NCBI RefSeq assembly: GCF_000819805.1 | Contig: NZ_CDCE01000037.1 | Coordinates: 279,734 to 343,733 of the forward strand | Length of the DNA: 64,000 bases | Reading direction: 5' to 3' | DNA from: Aeromonas diversa CDC 2478-85 | GTDB taxonomy: Bacteria > Pseudomonadota > Gammaproteobacteria > Enterobacterales > Aeromonadaceae | Part shown: one piece after another, positions 33,606 through 42,537 of the stretch | Position numbering within the stretch: the stretch's first letter is position 1 | Layout of the letters: every line of letters starts with the position of its first letter | The notes under the pieces: model-generated | What the model was told of the DNA's origin: nothing | What the model saw: only the letters and a program-made list of their open reading frames with translations | The model's database searches: none | Translations under genes and position numbers: made by a program

Positions 33606-35408
33606 ATGACCAACCAGACCCGACGCCGTGCCAAGCATGGCGCCATCAACCGCATGAGCCGCTGGCGTTACGCCCTGCTGCTGCTCATGCTGGCGACCTT
33701 TACCTTTTATTCTCTGCCCACCTTCTTCGGTGAGCAGCCTTCCATTGGACTTCATGGCCAGACGGCACTGAGCGATGCCCAGGCGCACGCCCTGGCCGAG
33801 CGCCACATAGCGCCGAGGCTCGTCATCGCCGAGGCGGATCGACTCGAGCTGGTGTTTACCAGCCAGGATGAGCAGCAAGGGGCCAAGTTGGCACTCGATG
33901 CGCTCGGGGCCAGCACCACGCTGGAGTTTCACGCCAATGCTCCTGCCTGGCTCAAGGCTCTGGGCGCGGCCCCCATCAAGCTCGGGTTGGACTTGCGCGG
34001 GGGATCGCAGCTGCTGATCGCCGTCGACACCGACTTCGTGCTGGAGCGCCAGACCAGCAATCTGGTCGACTCACTGCGCTCGGCCCTGCGGGAGGCCCGC
34101 CTGCGCGGCGCCGTGGTGCAGCGTATCGGGCTCGACAAGGTGGCGGTGACCCTGCCTGCCGGGGAGCCTGCCGCCCCCTATCTCTCGCTTATTCGCCCCG
34201 AGCTGGGTCAGGGGCAGTGGCAGTTGGAGCGCGAGGCGGGGCGTCTGCTATTGACCCTGTCGCCCAAGGAGCGCAGCGAGCTCATCAACAATGCGGTGAG
34301 CCAAAACCAGACGATTTTGCAAAAGCGGATCCACGAGCTCGGCATCGTCGAGGCGGCGGTGCAGCGCCAGGGGCAGAGCGCCATTCGCATCGAGCTGCCC
34401 GGGGTGCACAATCCCAAACAGGCCAAGGAGGTGCTGGGGGCCACCGCCTCGCTGGCCTTCTACGAGGTGGTGCCTGAGGGGGGCGTCAAGGTGGCCGATC
34501 GCAGCGGTCGCCCGATCCCGCTCGCCCGCAAGCCGGTGCTGACCGGTGAGCACATCGTCGATGCCCGCGCCAGCATGGGAGAGAGTGGCCAACCTCAGGT
34601 CGGCATAGTGCTCGACGGGGCCGGCGGCAGCGTGATGAGCCGCTTTAGCCGCCTGCATGTGGGCAAGCCCATGGCCTCGCTCTTCACCGAGTACAAGAGC
34701 AATGGGGAGGGCAAGCTCATCGCCCGCAGCGAGGTGATCAACGTCGCCACCATCCAGACGGCGCTGGGCAGTCAGTTTCGCATCACCGGCCTTGCCAGCA
34801 TGAGCGAGGCGCAAGATCTCGCCATGCTGCTGCGCGCCGGCGCCCTCACAGCCCCGCTCAAGATCCTCGAGGAGCGCTCGATAGGCCCGACCCTGGGGAT
34901 GCAGAACATAGAGGCGGGCTTCAGCGCCCTGGCCTTTGGCATGGCGGGCATGGCGCTCTTCATGATCCTCTGGTACCGCAAGTTTGGCTGGGTCGCCATC
35001 ACGGCCCTGGTGGCCAACCTGCTGATGCAGGTGGGCATGCTGGCCCTGCTACCCGGCGCCGTCCTGACCCTGCCCGGCATCGCCGGTCTGGTGCTGACGG
35101 TGGGCATGGCGGTGGACACCCATGTGCTCATCTTCGAGCGCATCAAGGACAGGTTGCGGGAGGGGGCGAGCCTAGCGAGCGCCATCGATTTTGGTTATCG
35201 CAGCGCGTTTCGCACGATTTTTGATGCCAATATCACCACGCTCATCAGCGCCGTCATCCTCTACTCGGTGGGCTCGGGCCCGCTGCAGGGCTTCTCCATC
35301 ACCCTGATCCTGGGTCTTATCTCCAGCATGATCACCGGGATCTGGGGCACCCGTGCCATCATCAACCCACTCTGGGGGCAGAGCTCCCAGACGCTCTTGA
35401 GGGTATAA
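33606..35408 (+). CDS. secD2: Second SecD-type translocase accessory subunit
   Basis: A 600-aa SecD homologue (E. coli SecD 615 aa). The N-terminal transmembrane helix (~20-36) is followed by the periplasmic P1 domain, including LGLDLRGGSQLLIAVD near 125. Six-helix RND-like membrane part from ~440 includes TVGMAVDTHVLIFERIKDRL, with the ion-coupling Asp at D504. It uses ion flow to pull exported proteins outward. The strict order ppiD...secD-secF of a usual tgt-yajC-secDF locus is absent, so this is an additional paralogue; Vibrio has a second pair with a different coupling ion. DTH replaces the usual DAN next to D504. Confidence 0.88.
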   Translation: MTNQTRRRAKHGAINRMSRWRYALLLLMLATFTFYSLPTFFGEQPSIGLHGQTALSDAQAHALAERHIAPRLVIAEADRLELVFTSQDEQQGAKLALDALGASTTLEFHANAPAWLKALGAAPIKLGLDLRGGSQLLIAVDTDFVLERQTSNLVDSLRSALREARLRGAVVQRIGLDKVAVTLPAGEPAAPYLSLIRPELGQGQWQLEREAGRLLLTLSPKERSELINNAVSQNQTILQKRIHELGIVEAAVQRQGQSAIRIELPGVHNPKQAKEVLGATASLAFYEVVPEGGVKVADRSGRPIPLARKPVLTGEHIVDARASMGESGQPQVGIVLDGAGGSVMSRFSRLHVGKPMASLFTEYKSNGEGKLIARSEVINVATIQTALGSQFRITGLASMSEAQDLAMLLRAGALTAPLKILEERSIGPTLGMQNIEAGFSALAFGMAGMALFMILWYRKFGWVAITALVANLLMQVGMLALLPGAVLTLPGIAGLVLTVGMAVDTHVLIFERIKDRLREGASLASAIDFGYRSAFRTIFDANITTLISAVILYSVGSGPLQGFSITLILGLISSMITGIWGTRAIINPLWGQSSQTLLRV

Positions 35409-35411
35409 GTC

Positions 35412-36317
35412 ATGACCAATCGTCTGATCGCCAACCTGACTCGCCTGCGCTATCTGGGGCTGCTGCTTTCTCTGTTGCTCACCGGCTACTGCGTCTGGTT
35501 GCTTGCCTCGCACGGGCTGCAACTGGGGCTCGATTTCACCGGTGGCTCCCTGCTGGAGTTTCGCATCGATACCCTGCGCTCGGCTCAGGATCTCAATGCC
35601 TTGTTGACGCCTCCCCTGAAGGGGGCCATCGAGCTCCATTCGGCCGGTGCACCGGGGGAGTGGCTCATCAAGCTGCCCGACCATGCCCTTGCCTGGAGCC
35701 CACAGGAGCTGGGCACCTTGCTGGCTGAGCAGCTGGGTGTACCCGTCGAGCTCTTGCGCACCACCCAGATGGGGCCCCAGGTGGGTGCCGAGCTGCTCGG
35801 ACAGGGGATGTTGGCGTTGTTGGCTGCGTCGCTGGCCATCAGCGCCTATCTCGCCTTTCGCTTCGAGTGGCGCCAGGCGCTGGGGGTGCTTGCCTCGGTG
35901 GCGCACGATGCGTTGGTGGCGCTGGGGCTCATCGCCATGCTCGGAATCGAGTTTGATCTCAACGTGATCGCCGGGCTGATGGCGGTGATCGGATATTCGC
36001 TTAACGACAGCATCGTCATCTCGGACCGGCTGCGAGACATCCTCTGCTCGCGTCAGCCCCCTTCGATCCATGAGTGTACCGACCGGGCCGTGGTGGCTAC
36101 CTTCAGCCGCACCCTGATCACCTCGGGCACCACCCTCTTTACCGTGGGGGCCCTGCTACTGCTCGGGGGGGAGGCGCTACACGGCTTCGCCTTTACCCTC
36201 TTCGCCGGGGTGCTGACGGGGACGCTCTCCTCCATCACCATCGCCACGCCCATTCAGGAGCTGCTGGGCTTGAGCCCGGCGGCGTATCAGAAGACGGAGA
36301 TCCCCGAGGGCGCCTGA
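35412..36317 (+). CDS. secF2: Second SecF-type translocase accessory subunit
   Basis: A 301-aa SecF homologue, about as long as E. coli SecF (323). It has a first helix (~15-35), a small periplasmic P1-like domain with GLDFTGGSLLEFRID, then five hydrophobic helices from ~130, among them VIGYSLNDSIVISDRL with the conserved D199. The gene starts 3 bp after secD2, so the two form an operon. A stem-loop at 36326-36349 follows the stop. The pair presumably works with SecYEG. Confidence 0.9.
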   Translation: MTNRLIANLTRLRYLGLLLSLLLTGYCVWLLASHGLQLGLDFTGGSLLEFRIDTLRSAQDLNALLTPPLKGAIELHSAGAPGEWLIKLPDHALAWSPQELGTLLAEQLGVPVELLRTTQMGPQVGAELLGQGMLALLAASLAISAYLAFRFEWRQALGVLASVAHDALVALGLIAMLGIEFDLNVIAGLMAVIGYSLNDSIVISDRLRDILCSRQPPSIHECTDRAVVATFSRTLITSGTTLFTVGALLLLGGEALHGFAFTLFAGVLTGTLSSITIATPIQELLGLSPAAYQKTEIPEGA

Positions 36318-36325
36318 TGGTGAGG

Positions 36326-36349
36326 CTGGCAGAGGGGGACCTCTGCCAG
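36326..36349 (+). terminator. Stem-loop after secF2
   Basis: Perfect 10-bp arms ctggcagagg / cctctgccag; no clear T-run follows. It is 9 bp past the stop. Confidence 0.45.
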
Positions 36350-36358
36350 TTGCCTGAT

Positions 36359-36949
36359 TCAGAATGACGAGCCAGGCTCGCCGAGAAAGGCCAGCTCGCT
36401 TTCGCTGCTCTCGCGGCCGAGAATGGCATTGCGATGGGGAAAACGGCCGAAGCGGGCGATGATATCCCGGTGACGGCGGGCAAAGTCAAGATAGTCCCCA
36501 AACGGGGCGTGGGGGTGGTGCTCGAAGAGCCGCTCAAACAGGGCGACGCTGAGATCTTGCAGCTCCAGGCTCTCGGCATGCTCCAGGGGCAGGTAGAAGA
36601 AGAGGCGCTCTATGGGGAGAAGATGGGTGTCATGGCCATGGGCCAACCCCTCCAGGCAGAGCTGCTGAGCGCGCCCATCCTGGGCAAACGATTCTGGCTG
36701 CCCCCGACAGGTGTTGCGCGGCAATTGATCGAGCAGCAGCAGCAGGGCGAGGCAGCTTTTCGGTTGCCAGCACCAGTCGTCGAGTTCCCCCTCGGCGGCT
36801 TGCCGCTGCAGCGTGCCAAATTGCAGCCTGAGTTGCCTGTCTACTTCCTCATCCTTACCCCACCAGAGGCCGGCCTGGCGCTGGGCCAGGGTAGCGGCAT
36901 CGGCAGGTTCGCCAAACCAAGTGTCGAGCAGGGTATTCCATGGCTCCAT
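36359..36949 (-). CDS. DUF924 family protein
   Basis: The 196-aa product matches DUF924: WFG near residue 12, GLWWGKDEEVDRQLRLQFG, LALLLLLDQLPRNTCRG, then FYLPLEHAESLELQD and FGRFPHRNAILGRESSESE. The family is predicted as a helical, tetratricopeptide-like protein and its function is unknown. ATG 36949 has AAGGAG seven bases upstream; nineteen codons of open frame before it are dropped. It faces secF2 tail to tail. Confidence 0.88.
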   Translation of the reverse strand: MEPWNTLLDTWFGEPADAATLAQRQAGLWWGKDEEVDRQLRLQFGTLQRQAAEGELDDWCWQPKSCLALLLLLDQLPRNTCRGQPESFAQDGRAQQLCLEGLAHGHDTHLLPIERLFFYLPLEHAESLELQDLSVALFERLFEHHPHAPFGDYLDFARRHRDIIARFGRFPHRNAILGRESSESELAFLGEPGSSF

Positions 36950-37078
36950 CAGAGGCTCCTTATCGTCGTTTATCCCTGTATTAAGGGTAGCATTCGCTCC
37001 CCGCACGGGGTGGGGTGGTTGCCGTTAGGGTCACATGGGGTAGACTGTTGCCTCTTTTTTACAGTTGGAGTGCTCCGG

Positions 37079-37987
37079 ATGGCCGGAACCAGTTTGCTGG
37101 CACTGCTCGATGATATCGCCGCCGTGCTCGATGATGTTGCCCTGATGACCAAGGTGGCTGCCAAGAAGACGGCGGGTGTGCTGGGGGATGATCTCGCCCT
37201 CAATGCCGAGCAGGTGAGCGGCGTGCGCGCCGAGCGCGAGCTGCCCGTGGTGTGGGCGGTGGCAAAGGGCTCCTTTCGTAACAAGCTGATCCTGGTGCCG
37301 GCCGCCCTGCTGATCAGTGCCCTGGTCCCCTGGCTCATCACCCCTCTGCTGATGCTGGGGGGCGCCTACCTCTGCTTCGAGGGGGCCGAGAAGCTGGCGC
37401 ACAAGTTCCTCGCTCATGACGCAGAGGATCAGGGCGCCGCCGAGCCCATTCCTGACGATCTGGTCGCCTACGAGAAGGAGAAGGTCAAGGGGGCCATTCG
37501 CACCGACTTTATCCTCTCGGCCGAGATCATTGTCATCGCCCTGGGCACGGTCCAGGGGAGCGCCTTCCCGGTGCAGGTGAGCGTGGTGGCGGGGATCGCC
37601 GTGCTGATGACCATAGGGGTCTACGGCCTGGTGGGGCTCATCGTCAAGCTCGACGACATAGGCCTGCATCTGGTCAACAAGGGGGAGGGCGGCACCCTGG
37701 CGGCGCCGCGTCTGGCGCTGGGCCGCGCCCTGGTGGTGGTTGCGCCCAAGCTGATGCACCTGCTGGCGCTGGTGGGCACCATCGCCATGTTTATGGTGGG
37801 GGGCGGCATACTGGCGCACGGTTTGGCCCCCCTGCACCATTTCATCGAAGGGGCGGCCCAGAGCCTGGCCCCGCTCTCGGGCCTGGTCGCGGCCCTGGTG
37901 CCGAGCCTCTTGTCGGCCCTCTTCGGGATCGTCGCCGGCTTGGTGCTGGTCGGTGTCATGAGTGCCATCGGGCGTCTGCGCGGCTAG
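37079..37987 (+). CDS. DUF808 inner-membrane protein (YedI-like)
   Basis: The 302-aa protein matches DUF808/YedI: it begins MAGTSLLALLDDIAAVLDDVA, then TKVAAKKTAGVLGDDLALNA, with about six hydrophobic helices between 75 and 300, including a tail helix VAALVPSLLSALFGIVAGLVLVG. Function unknown. A GGAG site precedes ATG 37079 by about 10 bp. The gene stands alone, divergent from DUF924. Confidence 0.88.
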   Translation: MAGTSLLALLDDIAAVLDDVALMTKVAAKKTAGVLGDDLALNAEQVSGVRAERELPVVWAVAKGSFRNKLILVPAALLISALVPWLITPLLMLGGAYLCFEGAEKLAHKFLAHDAEDQGAAEPIPDDLVAYEKEKVKGAIRTDFILSAEIIVIALGTVQGSAFPVQVSVVAGIAVLMTIGVYGLVGLIVKLDDIGLHLVNKGEGGTLAAPRLALGRALVVVAPKLMHLLALVGTIAMFMVGGGILAHGLAPLHHFIEGAAQSLAPLSGLVAALVPSLLSALFGIVAGLVLVGVMSAIGRLRG

Positions 37988-38014
37988 CCCTGAGCGGTAC
38001 CGGGGAGTGCCATT

Positions 38015-38042
38015 CGGGAGTGGCAGAGACTGGCCACTCCCG
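38015..38042. repeat. Inverted repeat between DUF808 and pepF
   Basis: Perfect arms cgggagtggc / gccactcccg with an 8-nt loop, 27 bp after the DUF808 stop. It may be the gene's 3' stem-loop; there is no T-run. Confidence 0.45.
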
Positions 38043-38104
38043 TCATACTGACCAGCCGGCCCCACCCGGGCGCAGGAAGCAAACACCATAACAAGGAAGA
38101 ATTC

Positions 38105-39883
38105 ATGACCTATCAGACCATCTGGCGTGACGAGCACATCTTCACCGCCCCGGACGCCCCTGAGGTAGCCCAGACCCTGACCCGGTGCCGCGAAGGCATC
38201 GCAGCCCTTGCCGAGGCGGCCAAGGGGCTCGCCGCCGGCGATGAGGCAACGCTCGCCGAGCGGCTCGGCGCCCTGCGTGAGCAAGGGGATGCGCTTCATC
38301 ACGCCATCGACAACCTGGGCACCTACGCCTATAACCGCCTGAGTCGCAACGGCAAGGAGAGCGTGTCTCGCGAGCTGTTGTCGCGGGTCATGCAGCTTGG
38401 CGCCGAGCTTGCCATGGCCGAAAAACCCGTTGAGCTGTTCTGGGCCCGGGCCGATCAGGCCCTGGTCGATAGTCTGCTGGCTCGTCCTGCCCTGCATACC
38501 CTCGCTTACCGCGTTTCCCATCAGCGGCTCCTCTCGGATCAGCTGCTCTCCCTCGAGAGCGAGCAACTGGTCGAGGGGCTGGGTGTCGACGGCCTGCAGG
38601 CCTGGGGCAATCTCTACGACACCCTGGTGGCCAAGCTGCAGGTGCAGGTCGGCGAGGAGACCCTGGGGCTGGCTCAGGCAGCCAACCTACTGTCACACCC
38701 CGAGCGTGCCCGCCGCTACGACGCCTGGCACGGCATCTATCAGGCCTGGGGCTCGGAGCAGGAGACGGTGGCGGCCATTCTCAACGCCATCAACGGCTGG
38801 CGTATCGAACTGGCCCGTCAGCGCGGCAGCGCTCGCCAGCTCGACGCCCTCGAGCTCTCTTGCCATCAGTCCCACATCGAGCGCGAGACCCTGGATACCC
38901 TGATGGCCCAGGCGTTCGAGCACAAAGATCTGGGGCGGCGCGCCCTGCGCGCCATGGCAAGCGTGCATGGGGTAAGCGACTTTGGCCCCTGGGATCTCTA
39001 TGCCCCGGCCCCGGCCGAGCAATCCCGCCACTATGGCTTCGATGAGGCCATCGAGTTGGTGGCAAAGGCCTTTGACGGCTTCGATCCCGAGATGGGCGCC
39101 TTTGCCCGCATGATGGCCGAGAAGGGGTGGATCGATGCCGATCCCACCGAGGGGCGCCGTACCGGGGCTTACTGCACCGAGTATGCCGATCCCGCCGAGC
39201 CTCGGGTCTTTATCACCTTCGAAGGGACCATGGACAACGTCATCACCCTGGCTCACGAGTTGGGGCACGCCTGGCATAGCTGGCTGCTGCGCGATCAATG
39301 CCGTGTGCTGCGCAACTACCCCATGACCCTGGCCGAGACCGCCTCCATTTTCGCCGAGACACTGGTGCGTGAGGCCCTGATGGCGCAGGCCCAGAGCCGT
39401 GAGGAGCGCCGCGCCATCGCCTGGATGGAGGCCGACAGCGCCGCCGCCATGTTGGTCGATATCCCGTCCCGTTATGACTTCGAGAGCCGTCTGGTGGCTG
39501 CCCGCCATCAGGGCCACGTGGGGGCAGAGCGGCTTCGTGAGCTGATGCAAGGGGCGATGGAGTGCTGGTATGGGGATACCCTCTGCCGTCACAACGATCT
39601 CTTCTGGGCCAGCAAGGGGCACTTCTCCATCGCCGAGCTCGGGTTCTACAACTACCCCTATCTGTTTGGTTACCTCTTCAGCCTGGGGGTCTATGCCCAG
39701 CGCTCGCGCCTTGGCAGCGACTTTGCCGCCCGTTATCGGGCCCTGCTGGTGGACACCGGCGGCATGAGCGCCGAGGCCTTGGTGCAAAAACACCTGGGGG
39801 CCGATATTGGTCAACCCGACTTCTGGCGCGCCAGCCTCGCCCAGGTGGCGGGGCAGATCGAGCGCTTCGAGTCGCTCTTGTGA
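38105..39883 (+). CDS. M3-family oligoendopeptidase (PepF-like)
   Basis: A 592-aa zinc metallopeptidase of the oligoendopeptidase F group, which cleaves short peptides in the cytosol. The zinc motif HELGH is at 384-388, with the third ligand expected in the ETASIFAETL region ~25 residues later. Conserved blocks include FITFEGTMDNVITLAHELGHAWH and FYNYPYLFGYLFSLGVYAQ. There is no signal peptide. ATG 38105 has an AAGGA site. It stands alone, ended by a terminator. Confidence 0.9.
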   Translation: MTYQTIWRDEHIFTAPDAPEVAQTLTRCREGIAALAEAAKGLAAGDEATLAERLGALREQGDALHHAIDNLGTYAYNRLSRNGKESVSRELLSRVMQLGAELAMAEKPVELFWARADQALVDSLLARPALHTLAYRVSHQRLLSDQLLSLESEQLVEGLGVDGLQAWGNLYDTLVAKLQVQVGEETLGLAQAANLLSHPERARRYDAWHGIYQAWGSEQETVAAILNAINGWRIELARQRGSARQLDALELSCHQSHIERETLDTLMAQAFEHKDLGRRALRAMASVHGVSDFGPWDLYAPAPAEQSRHYGFDEAIELVAKAFDGFDPEMGAFARMMAEKGWIDADPTEGRRTGAYCTEYADPAEPRVFITFEGTMDNVITLAHELGHAWHSWLLRDQCRVLRNYPMTLAETASIFAETLVREALMAQAQSREERRAIAWMEADSAAAMLVDIPSRYDFESRLVAARHQGHVGAERLRELMQGAMECWYGDTLCRHNDLFWASKGHFSIAELGFYNYPYLFGYLFSLGVYAQRSRLGSDFAARYRALLVDTGGMSAEALVQKHLGADIGQPDFWRASLAQVAGQIERFESLL

Positions 39884-39888
39884 TCCCG

Positions 39889-39914
39889 GGGCGGCATGGC
39901 CGCCCTTTTTCTTT
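39889..39914 (+). terminator. Rho-independent terminator of pepF
   Basis: gggcggc / gccgccc stem followed by five Ts, 6 bp after the stop. Confidence 0.82.
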
Positions 39915-40114
39915 TCCGGTGGCCGGTGCTCGGGAGTGCTGCAACGCTTATCCTTCGTATCACCCACGGGGGGCGCCTGCAGGCGGATCCGATGGCCCGT
40001 TTGTGCCCGGCTTTTGGTGATCCAAAGCAAGAAAGTATCAATCTGCAGTGGCAGGAATTGTCGTCCCTGGGGTAGGGTCGGAACATGCACTGCCCAGAAG
40101 TAAGGAAGCAAGCG

Positions 40115-40654
40115 ATGATCATCTATCTGCATGGGTTTGACGCCACCAGCCCGGGCAACCACGAGAAGGTACTGCAATTGCAGTACATCGACGACGATGT
40201 GCGCTTCGTGCACTACAGCACGGTTCACCCCCGTCACGACATGAGCCATCTTCTCAAAGAGGTAAAAAAGCAGCTCGACATGAGCTCTGACCCCAAGCCC
40301 CTTATCTGCGGTGTTGGCCTCGGCGGCTACTGGAGCGAGCGGATCGGTTTTCTGTGCGGCATTCGCCAGGTGATCTTCAACCCCAACCTCCATCCGGAGG
40401 AGAACATGCAGGGGAAGATAGAGCGTCCCGAGGAGTACGTGGACATCGCCACCAAGTGTGTAACTGAGTTTCGTAATAAAAATTCAGGAAACTGCCTGTG
40501 CATCCTTTCAGTCCAGGACGAAGTGCGAGATAATCGGGACACTGAGCGAGAGCTGAAGAACTATTACGACATCGTCTGGGATGAGCGCGAGACCCACAAG
40601 TTCAAGAACATCTCGCACCATCTGCAGCGGATGAAGGCCTTCAAGGAGGCCTGA
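40115..40654 (+). CDS. ycfP: YcfP family alpha/beta-hydrolase-like protein (UPF0227)
   Basis: A 179-aa protein nearly identical in pattern to E. coli YcfP (180 aa): [52 protein letters not shown] (the nucleophile elbow of the fold, with Gly-Val-Gly-Leu-Gly rather than a catalytic Ser), [28 protein letters not shown]. The missing Ser suggests it is not an ordinary esterase. ATG 40115 follows AAGGAAG; an in-frame ATG ten codons upstream lacks one. It precedes ndh, as in E. coli. Confidence 0.93.
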   Translation: MIIYLHGFDATSPGNHEKVLQLQYIDDDVRFVHYSTVHPRHDMSHLLKEVKKQLDMSSDPKPLICGVGLGGYWSERIGFLCGIRQVIFNPNLHPEENMQGKIERPEEYVDIATKCVTEFRNKNSGNCLCILSVQDEVRDNRDTERELKNYYDIVWDERETHKFKNISHHLQRMKAFKEA

Positions 40655-40679
40655 TCCCTTATCACGCACGATTCGACTT

Positions 40680-40704
40680 TGGGGAGCCTCAGGCTCCCCT
40701 TTTT
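40680..40704 (+). terminator. Rho-independent terminator of ycfP
   Basis: ggggagcct / aggctcccc stem with a short loop and five Ts, 26 bp after the stop. Confidence 0.85.
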
Positions 40705-40734
40705 GCATTTTGAGATACGTTAGGAAAACACAAC

Positions 40735-42027
40735 ATGATGAATATCGTCGTCGTCGGTGGCGGTGCCGGTGGTCTGGAGCTGGCTACCCAACTGGGCCGT
40801 AAACTGGGCAAGAAGAACAAGGCCAGGGTGACCCTGGTCGATCGCAACCGTACCCACCTGTGGAAGCCCCTGCTGCACGAGGTCGCCACCGGCTCCATGG
40901 ATGCGGGCATCGACGCCCTGAGCTATCAGTCCCACGCCAAGAACCACGGTTTCGACTTCCAGCTGGGGACCCTCACCGACATCAAGCGTGAAGAGAAACG
41001 CATCGTGCTGGCGCCCATCGTCGACGATAAGGGCGACATCGTGGTCAACGAGCGTGAGCTCCCCTATGACTATCTGGTGATGGCCATCGGCTCTGTCTCC
41101 AACGACTTCAACACCAAGGGGATCAAGGATCACTGCATCTTCCTCGACAGCCCCTCCCAGGCCCATCGCTTCCACAACAGCATGATGAACCGCTTCCTGC
41201 AGTTCGCCACCGAATACAAGCCGGGCGACAAGGTGAAGATCGCCATCGTCGGCGGTGGGGCCACCGGCGTCGAACTCTCAGCCGAGCTCTACAACGCCGT
41301 GGAGCAGCTCTACACCTATGGCTTTAAAAACCTCACCACCGACAGCCTCAAGGTGACCCTGGTGGAGGCGGGCCCGCGTATCCTGCCGGCTCTGCCCGAG
41401 CGTATCAGCGGCGCCGCCCATCAGGAGCTGGTCAAGCTCGGTGTGGACGTGCGTACCGGCACCATGATCACCGAGGCCACGGCCGAAGGGCTGCACACCA
41501 AGGATGGCGAGCTGATTGAGGCGGATCTGATGGTGTGGGCCGCCGGCATCAAGGCCCCGGACTTCATGAAAGATCTGGCGGGACTCGAGACCAACCGCAT
41601 CAATCAGCTGGTGGTGCACGAGACCCTGCAGACCACCCGCGACGAGCACATCTTCGTCATCGGTGACTGCGCCGCCTGCCCGCAGCCGGATGGCAAGTTC
41701 GTGCCGCCGCGTGCCCAGTCTGCCCACCAGATGGCGACCCAGTGCCTCAAGAACATTCTGGCCAAGATGAGTGGCGCCGAGATGAAGCCCTATCGTTACC
41801 ATGATCACGGCTCCCTGGTGTCGCTCAGTCGCTTCTCCACCGTGGGTAGCCTGATGGGTAACCTGATGCGCGGCTCCATGATGGTGGAAGGCTATATCGC
41901 TCGTCTGGTCTACATCTCCCTCTACCGGATGCACCAGATCGCCCTGCACGGCTACATCAAGACCGGCCTCATCATGCTGGTGGGTCGCATCAACCGGGTA
42001 TTGCGCCCGACACTGAAGCTCCACTAA
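40735..42027 (+). CDS. ndh: Type II NADH:quinone oxidoreductase
   Basis: A 430-aa peripheral membrane flavoprotein that oxidises NADH without pumping ions (E. coli Ndh 434). The FAD-binding motif [15 protein letters not shown] is at the N-terminus, and the NAD-binding [17 protein letters not shown] is near 172. [27 protein letters not shown] matches the C-terminal FAD part; the tail has amphipathic helices for membrane contact. Two adjacent ATGs give a one-codon ambiguity at the start. A terminator follows. Confidence 0.95.
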   Translation: MMNIVVVGGGAGGLELATQLGRKLGKKNKARVTLVDRNRTHLWKPLLHEVATGSMDAGIDALSYQSHAKNHGFDFQLGTLTDIKREEKRIVLAPIVDDKGDIVVNERELPYDYLVMAIGSVSNDFNTKGIKDHCIFLDSPSQAHRFHNSMMNRFLQFATEYKPGDKVKIAIVGGGATGVELSAELYNAVEQLYTYGFKNLTTDSLKVTLVEAGPRILPALPERISGAAHQELVKLGVDVRTGTMITEATAEGLHTKDGELIEADLMVWAAGIKAPDFMKDLAGLETNRINQLVVHETLQTTRDEHIFVIGDCAACPQPDGKFVPPRAQSAHQMATQCLKNILAKMSGAEMKPYRYHDHGSLVSLSRFSTVGSLMGNLMRGSMMVEGYIARLVYISLYRMHQIALHGYIKTGLIMLVGRINRVLRPTLKLH

Positions 42028-42042
42028 GGGCGACGGATGTGA

Positions 42043-42070
42043 AAGAGAGGCCAAGGGCCTCTCTTTTTTT
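42043..42070 (+). terminator. Rho-independent terminator of ndh
   Basis: agagaggcc / ggcctctct stem with seven Ts, 16 bp after the ndh stop. Confidence 0.88.
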
Positions 42071-42155
42071 ATGGCCACGGCCTGTCGGTGAAACCGGGTG
42101 TTGCCAGTGGCAGGATTGGGGTAATCTGAAACCCGTTTTCACTCAAGGAGCCATC

Positions 42156-42473
42156 ATGATCCTCTCAACTACTCCCACCCTGGAAGGCAAGACCATTCGT
42201 GAATACCGCGGCATCGTGGTGGGGGAGGCCATCCTCGGCGCCAACATCTTCAAGGATCTCTTCGCCGGCATCCGCGACATCATCGGTGGTCGCTCCGGCG
42301 CCTATGAAAAAGAGCTGGCGCGGGCCCGCGACATCGCCTTCAACGAGCTCAAAGAGCGTGCCGCTGCCCTGGGGGCCAACGCCGTGGTCGGCATCGATAT
42401 GGACTATGAGGTGGTGGGCCAAAACGGCAGCATGCTGATGGTGAGCATCAGCGGCACCGCCGTCGTCGTCTAA
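42156..42473 (+). CDS. ybjQ: YbjQ family (UPF0145) protein
   Basis: A 105-aa protein matching YbjQ (E. coli 107 aa): [61 protein letters not shown] and the C-terminal [13 protein letters not shown]. The family forms pentamers and was once thought a metal binder; its role is unknown. ATG 42156 follows AAGGAG. It stands between ndh and the S66 peptidase gene in the same direction. Confidence 0.92.
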   Translation: MILSTTPTLEGKTIREYRGIVVGEAILGANIFKDLFAGIRDIIGGRSGAYEKELARARDIAFNELKERAAALGANAVVGIDMDYEVVGQNGSMLMVSISGTAVVV

Positions 42474-42537
42474 CCCCTTGTTCCCGCTGGCTCAAAGCGG
42501 GTAGGGTAGGGGCATGGCACTGTCGCACGGAGCACCC

